DNA from: Ostrinia nubilalis
Taxonomy: Eukaryota > Arthropoda > Insecta > Lepidoptera > Crambidae
Assembly (NCBI RefSeq): GCF_963855985.1
Contig: NC_087091.1
Location: 13,460,154-13,524,153 of the forward strand
Length of the DNA stretch: 64,000 bases
Reading direction: 5' to 3'
The notes beneath the pieces are model-generated. The model saw only the letters and a list, made by a program, of their open reading frames with translations, did no database searches and was not told where the DNA came from. How positions within the stretch are numbered: the first letter of the stretch is position 1; each line of letters opens with the position of its first letter. The position numbers and the translations under genes were made by a program. This document shows, piece after piece, positions 22,862-33,761 of this stretch.

Positions 22862-24589
22862 GTGAAAATGTTATTTCATGAAAAGCTTCTACAATTTTTC
22901 ATCACAATTCATTATAACTGTTGAATAAACGCTTCATGAAACGAAATACCACAGGGATCGTGTATCAGTGTATCAATCTTTATTTCTTTAAAGGTGTGTT
23001 GACCTTTGACCCCTGTCAAACAATATGATAAGGTCGAAACAGGGCAGCAGCGAGCCCTGCCATTTATCAACATAATTTTCGCTAGTTTCATACCCTATTT
23101 TATGAAAAATGATTTCATACATGACCATCCATAACCCACTTCAGGAAAGTGGAAGTAATAACTTTGCAAAAACAAGACGAGGAAAATACAGCGTCGGAAA
23201 TAGAAACAATGTGTTGTGGCCGTATATTGAATTTCAGTGTGAACAGATGTATTTTTCTCAGCTCTTAAATTGATCTTACAGTGTTACAGTAGGACGTCTG
23301 TGAAAGGATTACGTTTCAAAATACTCATAGATAGCATAAAGATCGCAGCGATATTTTGTAAATATTAGATAGCTTTTCAACTAATGCACTAGAAAATCGT
23401 ATCATAAAAGAAAACCACTCAAGGTATCTGAATAAATTAAACGTATGTTTTAAACATTGAGGAACATTAAAAAACAGCATAAAACACTTAACACATTATA
23501 AGTACCAAGTTAAATCCACGCTCAGCATATCTATGTAGAGGCAATGTGTGCCGCAGAGCGTAATCTTTAGTTTTTCCCTTAACTAAGTTTATATGGAAGT
23601 CTTACAATTTATATGGAATTGTGGATAAATTACAAACCTGTAGAGAATGGAGAGGATTAGAGAGCTGTAACTAACTTCAACCTATTCTATATCGTTGTTA
23701 CATCCAACTATGTAACAGAGTGACAATGTGACAAACCACAGCGCTATCGGATGCCGCCGGCCGTCGCAGGTTAATTAAGTCCCTGCCAATCCTGGATTAT
23801 TCCCGAATGCAATCAACTGGTAGGAGGGCTTTTGGGTACAGGTAAATAAAGGACATTACAGCCGCAAGCTTAGCTACCCCTGGCTATAAGTGGTTAATTA
23901 GAAGGACGTGATTGCCTTAAGATTCAAAGTGAAATGTTTGTCCATCTTTGGTTATTTACAAATAATGCTGGACTAGAATGAGCGTGCGTAAAGACTTTAC
24001 GTGGTTCATACCTAATGGCTTACAATCTACTAATTTTTACAAGATAGAATACATAATAATATAAACTTACATAAACCTTTTTACACAACCTTTGCGACAT
24101 ACTCGTACTTAGCACACTTGTAGGTTCTTTCTAGCCTTCTTTCTACCACAAAAATAGAACTTGAAAACGTTGTTTTAAGACAGGCAGGCACAGTTATTTT
24201 CGCATTTACAGTATGGAATTGGATAGTTTTTTGTTATGACATAATTTATGTGTCCTTACTGAAAAGTGAAATATATACTCAGCTGTGAGATATGAACAAG
24301 AACAAAATATATTCGCGACACGCTCCTCCGCAATGAGCGGCGTCAAACGGCGGCAAAGCCGTACAAATTGAAACATCGCGGGGCATCAATATGTATGGTT
24401 TGTGTATTTTTAGTAACATCGTAATATTTATTTGTCACAACAAGGACACGTTAAATAATATTGGGCTAATAAGACTGTACCAATAATGTTCTTAATATTC
24501 TGTTACAGAATTTTATTTAGCTTAATGAGAGCTAGCTTCATTCTTACAAAGCAACATTGGTAAATCACACCAATATTACAAAGGCAAAA
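22862..24589. other. non-coding
   Basis: No gene or recognised element. Confidence 0.5.
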
Positions 24590-24725
24590 GTTTTTGAGTG
24601 GGTAGGTATGTTTGTTACTTCTTCACGTCTAAACGGCTGGAGCGATTGTAATAAAATTTGGTACAGATTTAGCTGACACCCTGGATTAACATAGGCTACG
24701 TTTTACCGCGGGGCACAGCTAGTAT
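24590..24725. repeat. RTE-type LINE 3'-end fragment, reverse orientation
   Basis: TTTGTTACTTCTTCACG, then TAAACGGCTGGAGCGATTG and CGCGGGGCACAGCTAGTA, the reverse-oriented version of the common RTE 3' end. Confidence 0.6.
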
Positions 24726-25022
24726 ATTCATAAAAAATCTTATTTTATTATCAAACTTCTTCTTATCTGGTGGGTTGTATCTGTTACGGCTAAAGATAGG
24801 TGTGAACATAAACTTAAGATTAGCCGGCTAAACTTAAGTTTATCTTCGAAGAGGTGTTAATGTTAGTTTCTTCTATCTTTAGCCGGCTAAACTTAAGTGT
24901 AACCGCAGGCCCTTGGCTAAAAATGTAGAAGGAAATGGAAAAGGAAACAATGTAATAATGTTTACTATTTTAACACGAAAACTTTATTAAAAAATAATCA
25001 CTTTCATTACACATACTTTTAT

Positions 25023-25621
25023 GTACAGTCACGGAATGAAAAGGTTCGTCAGTTTTCAAATTGATTCCTTCAACGAATCGCGAGTACATATTACCTTTTG
25101 AAACTATGTTACAGAATAATCTCGAGTTAGAGAAAATAATCTTTAACAGTTCGTCAGTAAAGTTCAAAATTATTCAGATCAAAGTTGTTTGACGATTTAT
25201 CTTGTCAAGAAGATTATTATGATTGATAAACTAAAACCTTCTTGTTGGTTCAACCTGCCATTATTATTTATTATAAAATAAAAAAAACTATTGTCAATTG
25301 GTCAATGTCATCATTGCATTGCACTGATGGGATAGAAAAATAAACAAGCAAAACCTTTGAGTTTAGACAAAGTGCAAATTATAATCGCAAACCAGTTGAA
25401 AAGTGGTCGAAAAGCCCCTTTTTTGTATGGAGTTTTGACGGATTCGATTTTCGATTCGATCAAAAAGTGCGTTTTGTCTAGGGGGGCTTATTTCGTTAGC
25501 AAACGTCATATTTATTTAAATGTTAGCAGCACTGTTATGTTGGCAGGTTTGACTCTTACAGTACCTAGTGCAAGCGAAAACCGACACTAAGGTGACGAAC
25601 CTTTTCATTCCGCGACTGTAC
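25023..25621. mobile_element. inner element with about 29-bp TIRs
   Basis: GTACAGTCACGGAATGAAAA ... GGTTCGTCA at 25023-25051 pairs with TGACGAACC ... TTTTCATTCCGCGACTGTAC at 25592-25621 with one mismatch. It lies wholly within the outer element. Confidence 0.75.
25364..25480. repeat. small MITE with TAGACAAA ends, copy 1
   Basis: Starts TAGACAAAGTGCAAATTATA and ends GTTTTGTCTA. The interior has AGTGGTCGAAAAGCCCC and TTTTTTGTATGGAGTTTTGA. The same element occurs in opposite orientation at 48925-49020. Confidence 0.75.
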
Positions 25622-25966
25622 CTATGTAGGTATTCAAAATAACAAAATATTAATTACTTAAAACAATATCTACCTAATCATTAAAATAAAATAATAATAA
25701 TAATATAAGGAACCATTTGGTCATTACAGAATCTTCTGTAGGTATTTAAAATTACAAAATAAAACTGCGCGCGCGTTGTCTCCCCACCGCCCCATCGAAT
25801 ACATTTTTAGCCGTTTCGTTTTGGCTAATGTGCACATTAGCCGGCTAAAGATGGAATATCACGACACAAACTAACATGTTATCGAACTTTAGCTGCTTCT
25901 CGAAGATAAACTTAAGTTTAGCCGGCTAATCTTAAGTTTATGTTCACAACTATCTTTAGCCGTAAC

Positions 25967-28900
25967 ATATCTACCAACAGAGGTCAGCACCATGTTCAGA
26001 CTTTACGTGCAGCTCTTACTTGGCATGCCATCAGCCTATAAGGCCTTAATCAGGCTAGACAATAAACAAGCTGAGTAAGTTTTTAATTTAAGTTCCATCT
26101 GGGCATGGTTGCATAATAATTTACATTAAAACAAATTCACGAGTTTAAAAAAGTGTTGCTCAATTTGCCTAAACATTTAGTTGTGACAATCAATTCAATC
26201 AAAAGAGGGACTCTAATCTCTAGGGTCATTTACTTTAATAGTGTATTCAGTCAAAACTTTCCAGCACAAAAGAAGCAATTTATACAAATCTTACAATAAA
26301 AATAGTTTATTTCTGACCAAGTTTAACTAATGAGGTCTATGCTCTTTCGAATCTTTTGATTTATGCAAATTTTTACTGACGAATGCCTTCTGCTAAGCTA
26401 GACGGAGTATCAATCAGAGGTCACGGGAAAAGTTCATTTAATTAAACTTCTGGAAACTTCACTTTATCTCGAGTGACAGAATATTCGATAGGTCAATCAC
26501 CTGCATCAATCTCTTTTTACTTTACACAGTACTTTCGTAATTAAATAACTGCACCATCTTTTGTTTCACTCTTTCGATTTTAAAACATTTATTACCTACT
26601 GGGAAAATGCAACACAATATTTTATGAAAATAGGTTATCAGATATTCGTAGAATTCAATATTTTAATAACGTTAGATGAAAAACGTTCTGTATTTAGTAA
26701 TTTTAACTTATTGGCAATATAATAAATAAATAAGTAATTTAATTTCAGATTTAACTATAGGTGAAAAGTGCTTATTCAAGTCATTTCTTTTAATTTGAAA
26801 ATTATAAATAACTTGAAAAATTTGAAAAAATCGAACTGCCTAAGGCGGGAATTGAACATTTCTTTTAAGTCATTGTTTTCAGATATCTCCTCGTAATTTT
26901 ATACCTAGTTCTAAGTGTTACCTAAGCACACAAGACATATCTCAAACGTAATTACATCTAACACTAGAAATTACGAACAAACAGCTATTTCTCACTCGTG
27001 GAGGACCAAAATGGGGTCCTCAAGAACCTCAAACTAAATTATTTTAAGTGCCCTCTCAGCCCAATTGTAACTACGTTACGCATACATTACGGTGATGCAG
27101 GCCAGGGTTCCCATGTGAAGGCTTAAATTGTAAAACTACATTTATCTGAAGGAGATAAACAAATTAAAATCGAGACACGTTAAAAGTTACAAAAAATTAC
27201 GTCCGAAAACTCCATTAGAAATATCATTTTAGACCAGTGTTCCCGGGTTTTACTTTTAAGTAATAAGGCCGTTTTAATCTAGGACATTTTTTCATCTTTA
27301 AACTACTATTAAGGTCAGATATAGTTGAAAAAAATTGTTCTATGGTTCTAGCTCGCATTTTATATTTTACTGAAATTTCCTTTCCTCGTGGAACCGCTCT
27401 AATCCAAAAACATTATACGTTACAAGTAGTTTTGTTATCAAATACCTACACTATCAATCAAGAAAATATTTTATGTAACAAAACATTCTACCTGCCGTCT
27501 GGCAACCCCGCCCTCCTTCCAAGTGTGCGGCATAATTACATAGGTGGAGTGCCATTACCGCGTAACGCGGTTAGTCCGACCCCGCGCCACATGGAATGGA
27601 GATTCAAATGATAGTAGCGTTTTTTGCAATATTCATAAGTGCTTTTATAATAAGATCTGCGTTCAAATATAGTTATAATATCAAATATTATTAAATGTGG
27701 TTTTTGATCTTCAATAATTCATTGACATACCTAATATCATTTTGGGTCATAGAAACAGGTGATGAAGTCTTATTGCAAAACCCTAAAAACGTGCAAAGTA
27801 AGTACTACCCGTTCGCGCTCAGTTTGCCGGTCCGTGGAATGCGCGTACCCTCCCCCAACCGCGATTAAACGCAATTAGTTAGTGATTAAAAGCTTAGTGT
27901 GTCTTATTTTACAGAAAATACACAATTTTTATCAATAATAACAAATAAAAAATATTTTAAATATAGTTTGTTAAAGTTATAGACGCTTTCCTTCGAGTGA
28001 CGTCATATCGCCAGCGGCAAACTTAAAGCAAACGGATAGTATAACAACGGTGAATCGTAAAAATAAACAAACAAAACGTATTTTCTTAGAAACATAAGTA
28101 GGCACAATGTTTAGGTGACTGATGATTGTTCCCGATCCACGACACCATTATCCACATTAACTTAATAACCCCACGTTGGGCGCCAATTATTTTCCTTGTT
28201 TGTATGTTTCACTTGTACCTAAGCTTTATCTAAACGGTGTTGTTTAAATTTCAACGAGACTATCCATTTTTGATCCTTCTTAGTTATTCTTATCAAAATG
28301 GGTCAAGACGATTTATTATTCCGATCGATCAGCGAAGATAGGCTTCGGCGGTGTGAAAATTCCACACAGCTTGTTGGTCTTTAATGTCATTTATCAAAGT
28401 CCCGGAAAACTTTCCAGACTAGCCTCTTCTTTGTAACTTTTGAACATAAAACGCTTTAATGTTTCATTTACCATATTAAAATACACCAAGACTTTTCCAT
28501 GATTTGTAGCTCCATGGTCGGTATATTTAATTTGCGCGGCGTAAATTATGCGTGAAAAATCGCGAGGTGAGCGAGATTCATTTATTCTGTAAAATCTCAC
28601 TTTCCTGACTGACTGGTTTTTACGAGAAGTACTTTATTTGATTAACTGCGTAACAGTATCTTTGTGTTACCTTAATCCAATTATTAAAATGTTAAATAGC
28701 TTGACTTAGAATCGGGCGTGTATAACTTAATTGGCTTCTTAACTTCTTTTTGAGTCTCTGTTTCTGTATATTTGGGTAGCTTTAACCAATAACTTCCAAA
28801 AAACAAATTCTGTACAATACCTCATTTTATCCCTCCCTGAAAACCCAATATTTTCAATTAACTGAAGCTTTGAAACAAGTGAAAAATTGATTGCGTGCTA

Positions 28901-30089
28901 AATTTAAATGTAGGACGAATGATTTTTAAAGAACTCGTTACTTAGGTACTTTCTTTTCCCCTTTTTCGTGAAACTTCAATCTCACGCCATTTATAATCGT
29001 CAGATTCTATTTTCTCTAATCAAAATTATACTTTAGGCATCTCCATTGCTCGGAATTTCTCTAAGAACGCCTTCATTATAATTAATAACCGTGGAGCGAT
29101 GAGTTCGTGAATTTTCTTGTCTTAAGTTGCGTTCAATTATTTCAGATATGCAAAATACATTTCGTGTGACATCGTAGAGCGGCACAATATGAATATGGAT
29201 TCAATCGTATGAATTTAAAGCGTTCTAGCGGAAGGTGACAGCGACAGAGCGTGTTAGATAAACTCCTTTAAGTAATCCATTATTCATAAAATACAGAACC
29301 TGTTTTAATACTGGCAGCTTTGTGACGTGTCATTTTGATGCTGAAAAAAAAACACTTTTTGTTTTTTGTAGAATCGGGGTCTTGTTTGGGTACATTATCG
29401 TGAATAGAAATGATAATGATGACGTCACATATCAAACTAAGCTCTGTAGCATTTTCTCTGTAGCATTAATCGTAATAGGTGATTAATATCCTACAAAATT
29501 ACTTATTTATTCAGCAATAAATGATTATGATTACGAAAATTACTTATTCAGATAGTGCCGTACAATTTCTTCAAATATTACCATACCAGTTATACCACAG
29601 AATAGTTATACCTAATCCTCTAATAGTGTAATATTTGGTTCCAATCATTATACTGACATAGAATAGCATATCTAAATCTATGTTTATTATGATAAATGAG
29701 ATCAATAGCTTTTAATCTAAGCCCATCGGTTGAAAATATGTATTTTGCAAAACATTTTTCCAGAACCTAATACCTACACATACGGTTACGAAGTACCTAC
29801 AACTAAGTAAGGCCTACGTACGAGTACGAAGTACCTCCGAGGTAGGCCTTGAATTTTATTTATAAACATTTTGGGACTTGTGTCATAACGTATCATAAAG
29901 ACGACGGTGCTGAGAATAAAAGCCGTCCCCTGTCGGCCGAAATTCTGAAGAAACGGCAGGACACGTCCGTTTTCCTTATCAGGTAAGTTCAGGTAACACA
30001 GGATCACTACTTACATGCGAGCTCCACGAGTGACCGCAAATAAATAAGTAAATACAAAATATTTAGTTAAGTATTACCTACCTATATAT
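25967..30089. other. non-coding
   Basis: Over 4 kb of mostly AT-rich sequence. GC-richer patches at 27495-27610 (with ACCGCGTAACGCGGT) and 27810-27880 have no convincing coding frame. Confidence 0.5.
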
Positions 30090-30235
30090 CACCCGTATTC
30101 ACAAATGATGCTTGCTTAAGTGAAGCAGCAAATCGAACACACAGCATAGAATAGAGCTCTGTGATTGGTTCGTGTGTCACTCTGTGCGTCCACGCGCACT
30201 GTGAGACCTTTTTGTAATGTTTGTGAATACGGGTG
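30090..30235. repeat. MITE with CCCGTATTCACAAA ends, copy 2
   Basis: CACCCGTATTCACAAAT at the left and TTTGTGAATACGGGTG at the right. The interior matches 20667-20806 and adds a short insertion after the left end. Confidence 0.8.
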
Positions 30236-30637
30236 TATACCTAAGTACTTTATACAAATCGTAAGTAGGTACTTATGCGAGTAAGGCACCATGGCACACT
30301 TTACTGTTGCATACAGCTACATATTGCTTTATTTAATACTAAGGTGCTAATTTGTTACAAATTGTACAGTCTTATTTAATTACCTAGTGAAAGATCTGAA
30401 TTAGAAGCGACCTGCATCCTTACACAGATGGGGTTTAAGGATGAAAAGTTTGAAAAGTATTTTAATTAATAGAAGTTAAAAATATATCGCGAGAGGATTG
30501 GCTAAAAATTTTCTAGTGTAGTAAAAAACTAAGGACTGATTTATTATTCAAGAGTTATAGTTTTTATCTTTTGACTGAAGATAACATTTTAAAATGGGAA
30601 TACTAAAACTGTACGGTGGTGCTGTTGCAATAATATA

Positions 30638-30687
30638 AAGAATAAAAGTTCATTCTGAGTTGTTACTCAGAATGAACTTTTATTCTT
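30638..30687. repeat. perfect 23-bp stem with 4-base loop
   Basis: The 23 bases at 30638-30660 (AAGAATAAAAGTTCATTCTG then AGT) are perfectly complementary to 30665-30687, with loop TGTT. No longer terminal repeat surrounds it. It could be a template-switch palindrome; nothing shows that it is a functional RNA hairpin. Confidence 0.85.
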
Positions 30688-31020
30688 CAGCTAAAAGTTA
30701 TCTGACAGCTGAAAAATCCAACCCTAAAATATACTATATACTACTTATACTGACAACGTGAGTCTCTCTTGTTTAAATCAAGATCCATCGCATACCCGGG
30801 CTGCATATTGCTTGCATCTCTTATGCATGCAGCACACGAGTGACACAATCCGTGTGAACACCGAGCGTGTCACATACGGATTTAATATTGTACGCTTATT
30901 TAATATCTATGTTGGGCAACTTTGTTAGGTAAGTAAGGGAAATTGTTGAACTGAATTTAGCCCTCCTTTGGTAATTAGCTTCGACTGTAACAGTTAAAAG
31001 ATTTACATAAAAGTAAGTTG

Positions 31021-31127
31021 AAGGTGGCGGGAGGTGCCTGGATGCGGGCGACGCAGGACCGACCTTTGTGGAAATCATTGAGGGAGGCCTTCTTTGTCCA
31101 GCAGTGGACGTCACTCGGCTGTAACGA
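31021..31127 (+). pseudogene. RTE-type ORF tail
   Basis: The + strand reads GAWMRATQDRPLWKSLREAF and ends in CAGCAGTGGACGTCACTCGG, then GTAACGAACGAACGA. This is the same C-terminal signature and 3' end as the - strand remnant at 17852-18112. Confidence 0.65.
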
Positions 31128-31840
31128 ACGAACGAAATTGAAGGTGATCAATTTGCATCATTAAATCAAAGCCTGTGCTGAGGTCCGTATTAATTTAAGA
31201 GAGCAGAGCTGATTTCTACGTGTAAGTATAATTCTATACGTGTATTCTATTTTAGTTGTATTATTTGAATCCTTTTTGCATTGGCGTTTTAACTTATCGC
31301 ACAATGCTTTTATTATGACAAAAAATATTATTATGACAAAAAATATTAGTCTTTCATTTGACTAACTTTCAAAATAAAAGATATTTTAAAACTACAATAA
31401 TTTCGGCAAACTTTTGCCATTTGCAATAACATTTATATTGTATCGCTTAGAATTTTTGTGCTCCTGTACTTAGAGCTTTAAAAGCTACTTGTAAATAGTG
31501 CACTGGTTTGCACTGGCAATCGCTCAATAGCCAAGCCATTTCCAAGTCCATATTTGCCATCCATCTTGCCTCTTGAAGCTCGAGCAAACTGAACCATTTT
31601 CTTCACGCGAAGGAAATATGGCATCCATTGAAATAATATTTTGAACAAGCTCGCGAGAAAAGCATTGTTCTTGAGTGTTGACAAAGATGGTGGCTTTTAA
31701 AGGAAAAATAAATTCTAAAGAATGGAAATTATTCGTGTGTTGTAGAGAATTTTTGGTAGAATTTTGTTTTCTTGTCAAGGAGAGTTCTAGTGGTTTTTCT
31801 ATTTGCTTTTGAGATATAAAATTCACGTGATTATTTTAAA
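31128..31840. other. non-coding
   Basis: The - strand frame at 31524-31826 (100 codons) overlaps another frame at 31478-31684 and resembles no family; not called. Confidence 0.4.
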
Positions 31841-32751
31841 CTAGCGGCCGCCCGCGACTTCGTACGCGTGGATCCCGTTTTACCCCTTTCATCTATCTTA
31901 CGCGGTTTAGATTTTTTCATACAAATGTTTTTTCCCGCTAACTCCCGTTCCCGTTGGAATTTCGCAATATCCTATTGTAACTAAGCTTTAAGTTTACTAA
32001 GGGACCTGCATGCCAAATTTCAAGCGTCTAACTTAAGTGGTTTAGATTTTTCATACAAAAGGATTTTCCCGGTAATTCCTGTTCCTGTGGGAATTTCGGG
32101 TATTCCTTTCTTAGTGCACCTCTACGGTACCTAAGCTACGTCCCTCATAAATTTCAAGTGCCTACGTTTAGCCGTTTAGGCTGTGCGTGGGTAAGTCAGT
32201 GAGTCAGTCATACAAAAGGAATTTCCCGCTAATTCCAATTCCCCTGGGAATTTTGCAATATCCTGTTGTAACTATGCTTTAAGTTTACTAAGGTACCTGC
32301 ATGCCAAATTTTAAGCGTCTACCTTACGCGGTTTAGATTTTTTCATACAAATGTTTTTTCCCGCTAACTCCCGTTCCCGTGAGAATTTTGCAATATCCTG
32401 TTGTAACTAAGCTTTAAATTTACTAAGGTACCTGCATGCCAAATTTCAAGCGTCTATCTTACGTGGCTTAGATTTTTTCATACAAATGTTTTTTCTCGCT
32501 AATTCCCGTTCCCGTAGGAATTTTGCAATATCCTGTTATAACTAAGCTTTAAGTTTACTAAGGTACCTGCTTGACAAATTTCAAGCGTCTAACTTAAGCG
32601 GTTTAGATTTTTCATACAAAAGGATTTTCCCGCTAATGCCCGTTCCCGTGGGAATTCCTAAGTATCCTATAACCTGCCCAGGAGTATGAAGAATAATTGT
32701 ACCAAGTTTCGTTAAAATCCGTCGAGTAGTTTTTGTTTCTATAAGGAACAT

Positions 32752-32796
<45 letters not shown>

Positions 32797-32917
32797 AATT
32801 TTACTGATTGCATTTTTGGCATCAGTATCGATCACTAATCACCCCCTGATAGTTATTTTGAAAATATATTTCATGTACAGAATTGACCTCTCTACAGATT
32901 TATTATAAGTATAGATA
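31841..32917. mobile_element. LINE 3'-end element with six internal tandem units
   Basis: Opens CTAGCGGCCGCCCGCGACTT. Then come six units whose CCCGCTAACTCCCG-like motif starts at 31934, 32068, 32225, 32360, 32495 and 32629, a spacing of about 135 bp except one of 157. Each unit carries CCTGCATGCCAAATTTCAAG and a GGTTTAGATTTTTCATACAA-like part. Next are a (GACA)n run at about 32754-32795 and the 3' block shared with 14688-15295. Confidence 0.8.
32754..32795. repeat. (GACA)n microsatellite
   Basis: About ten GACA units within the LINE-derived element. The corresponding run in the copy at 14688-15295 is much shorter. Confidence 0.9.
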
Positions 32918-33571
32918 ATTTTAGTAATTTTGGCTCTTACTTCATAAATACACGAATATAATGTATTATTGAACAATGAAAAAATACAATTGATTCATTA
33001 TGTTGACGCTATTTACTCGTAGTTTCAAAACATTCGCAAGATAAATGACATTCCATGTTTTGATTAATGAAGCAGACAGTTTTAAACACACCTTAATATA
33101 TTATCTGTACGTATTCTATTAACGAAGCCTAAATGTTTAATATACCGCCGAATATTTTTAATAAGCTCGTATCTGCCTTTGTTAACATAAGATTAACTTA
33201 TGTTCATACGCACTTTACAAAGGCCCCAATTTTTCGAGCACCGCAGTAAAGTTCAGTCTCGATGGAGCACGCACAAACGCCAGGACGACGCCTCAGGGAA
33301 TCTAATTAATTAAATTAATAAAGCCAGCCCAAAGTAGGCCTTGTGTAAGTGAGATAAGGGCGATTTAAGTCAGGTATTTTGGGAAACTTATGACGAGAAA
33401 CATATTAATTTCTTTTGAAGTGAGACGTAGCATGTATGCTTGAACCTTACGGGAAGGAAATTTACTTGTAGAAGCTTACAGGCAAATTGTTATTTCTGTC
33501 TCAAAGCAAGGGCTTTTTCGGTGATTTACTAATTTAATTGGATTGTTTTAACCGCTTGTAAGTTTATCAGT
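32918..33571. other. non-coding
   Basis: No gene or recognised element. Confidence 0.5.
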
Positions 33572-33761
33572 ACTAGCTTTTGCCCGCGGCTTCACCCGCG
33601 TTAAATTTAGTGTGTCACAGATCGTCATAAATTATAGCCTATATGTTATTCTGGGTTGTAAAGTTTCATAAAAATCTGTTCAGTAGTTTTTGCGTGAAAG
33701 AGTAACAAACATCCATCCAGACATCCAATTAAACTTTCGCATTTATAATATTAGTAGGATA
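33572..33761. repeat. RTE-type LINE 3'-end fragment
   Basis: ACTAGCTTTTGCCCGCGGCT ... GTTCAGTAGTTTTTGCGTGA ... TTTATAATATTAGTAGGAT. Same family as 22661-22861 and 54585-54852. Confidence 0.75.

Larger units (their letters stand above)
24783..25966. mobile_element. outer element with about 130-bp TIRs, containing nested elements
   Basis: GTTACGGCTAAAGATAGG at 24783 and its near-complement ending at 25966 start arms of about 130 bp. The arms carry TTAGCCGGCTAA palindromes and TTAAGTTTATCTTCGA. Inside lie a second inverted-repeat element (25023-25621) and, inside that, a third (25364-25480). No transposase frame is visible. Confidence 0.75.

Noticed and set aside
31524..31826. 100-codon - strand frame
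   Set aside because: Overlaps another frame of similar length on the same strand; composition and content resemble no known family.
32754..32795. GACA run considered as a CRISPR-like or regulatory array
   Set aside because: Simple microsatellite in a LINE tail; no spacers, and the genome is eukaryotic.
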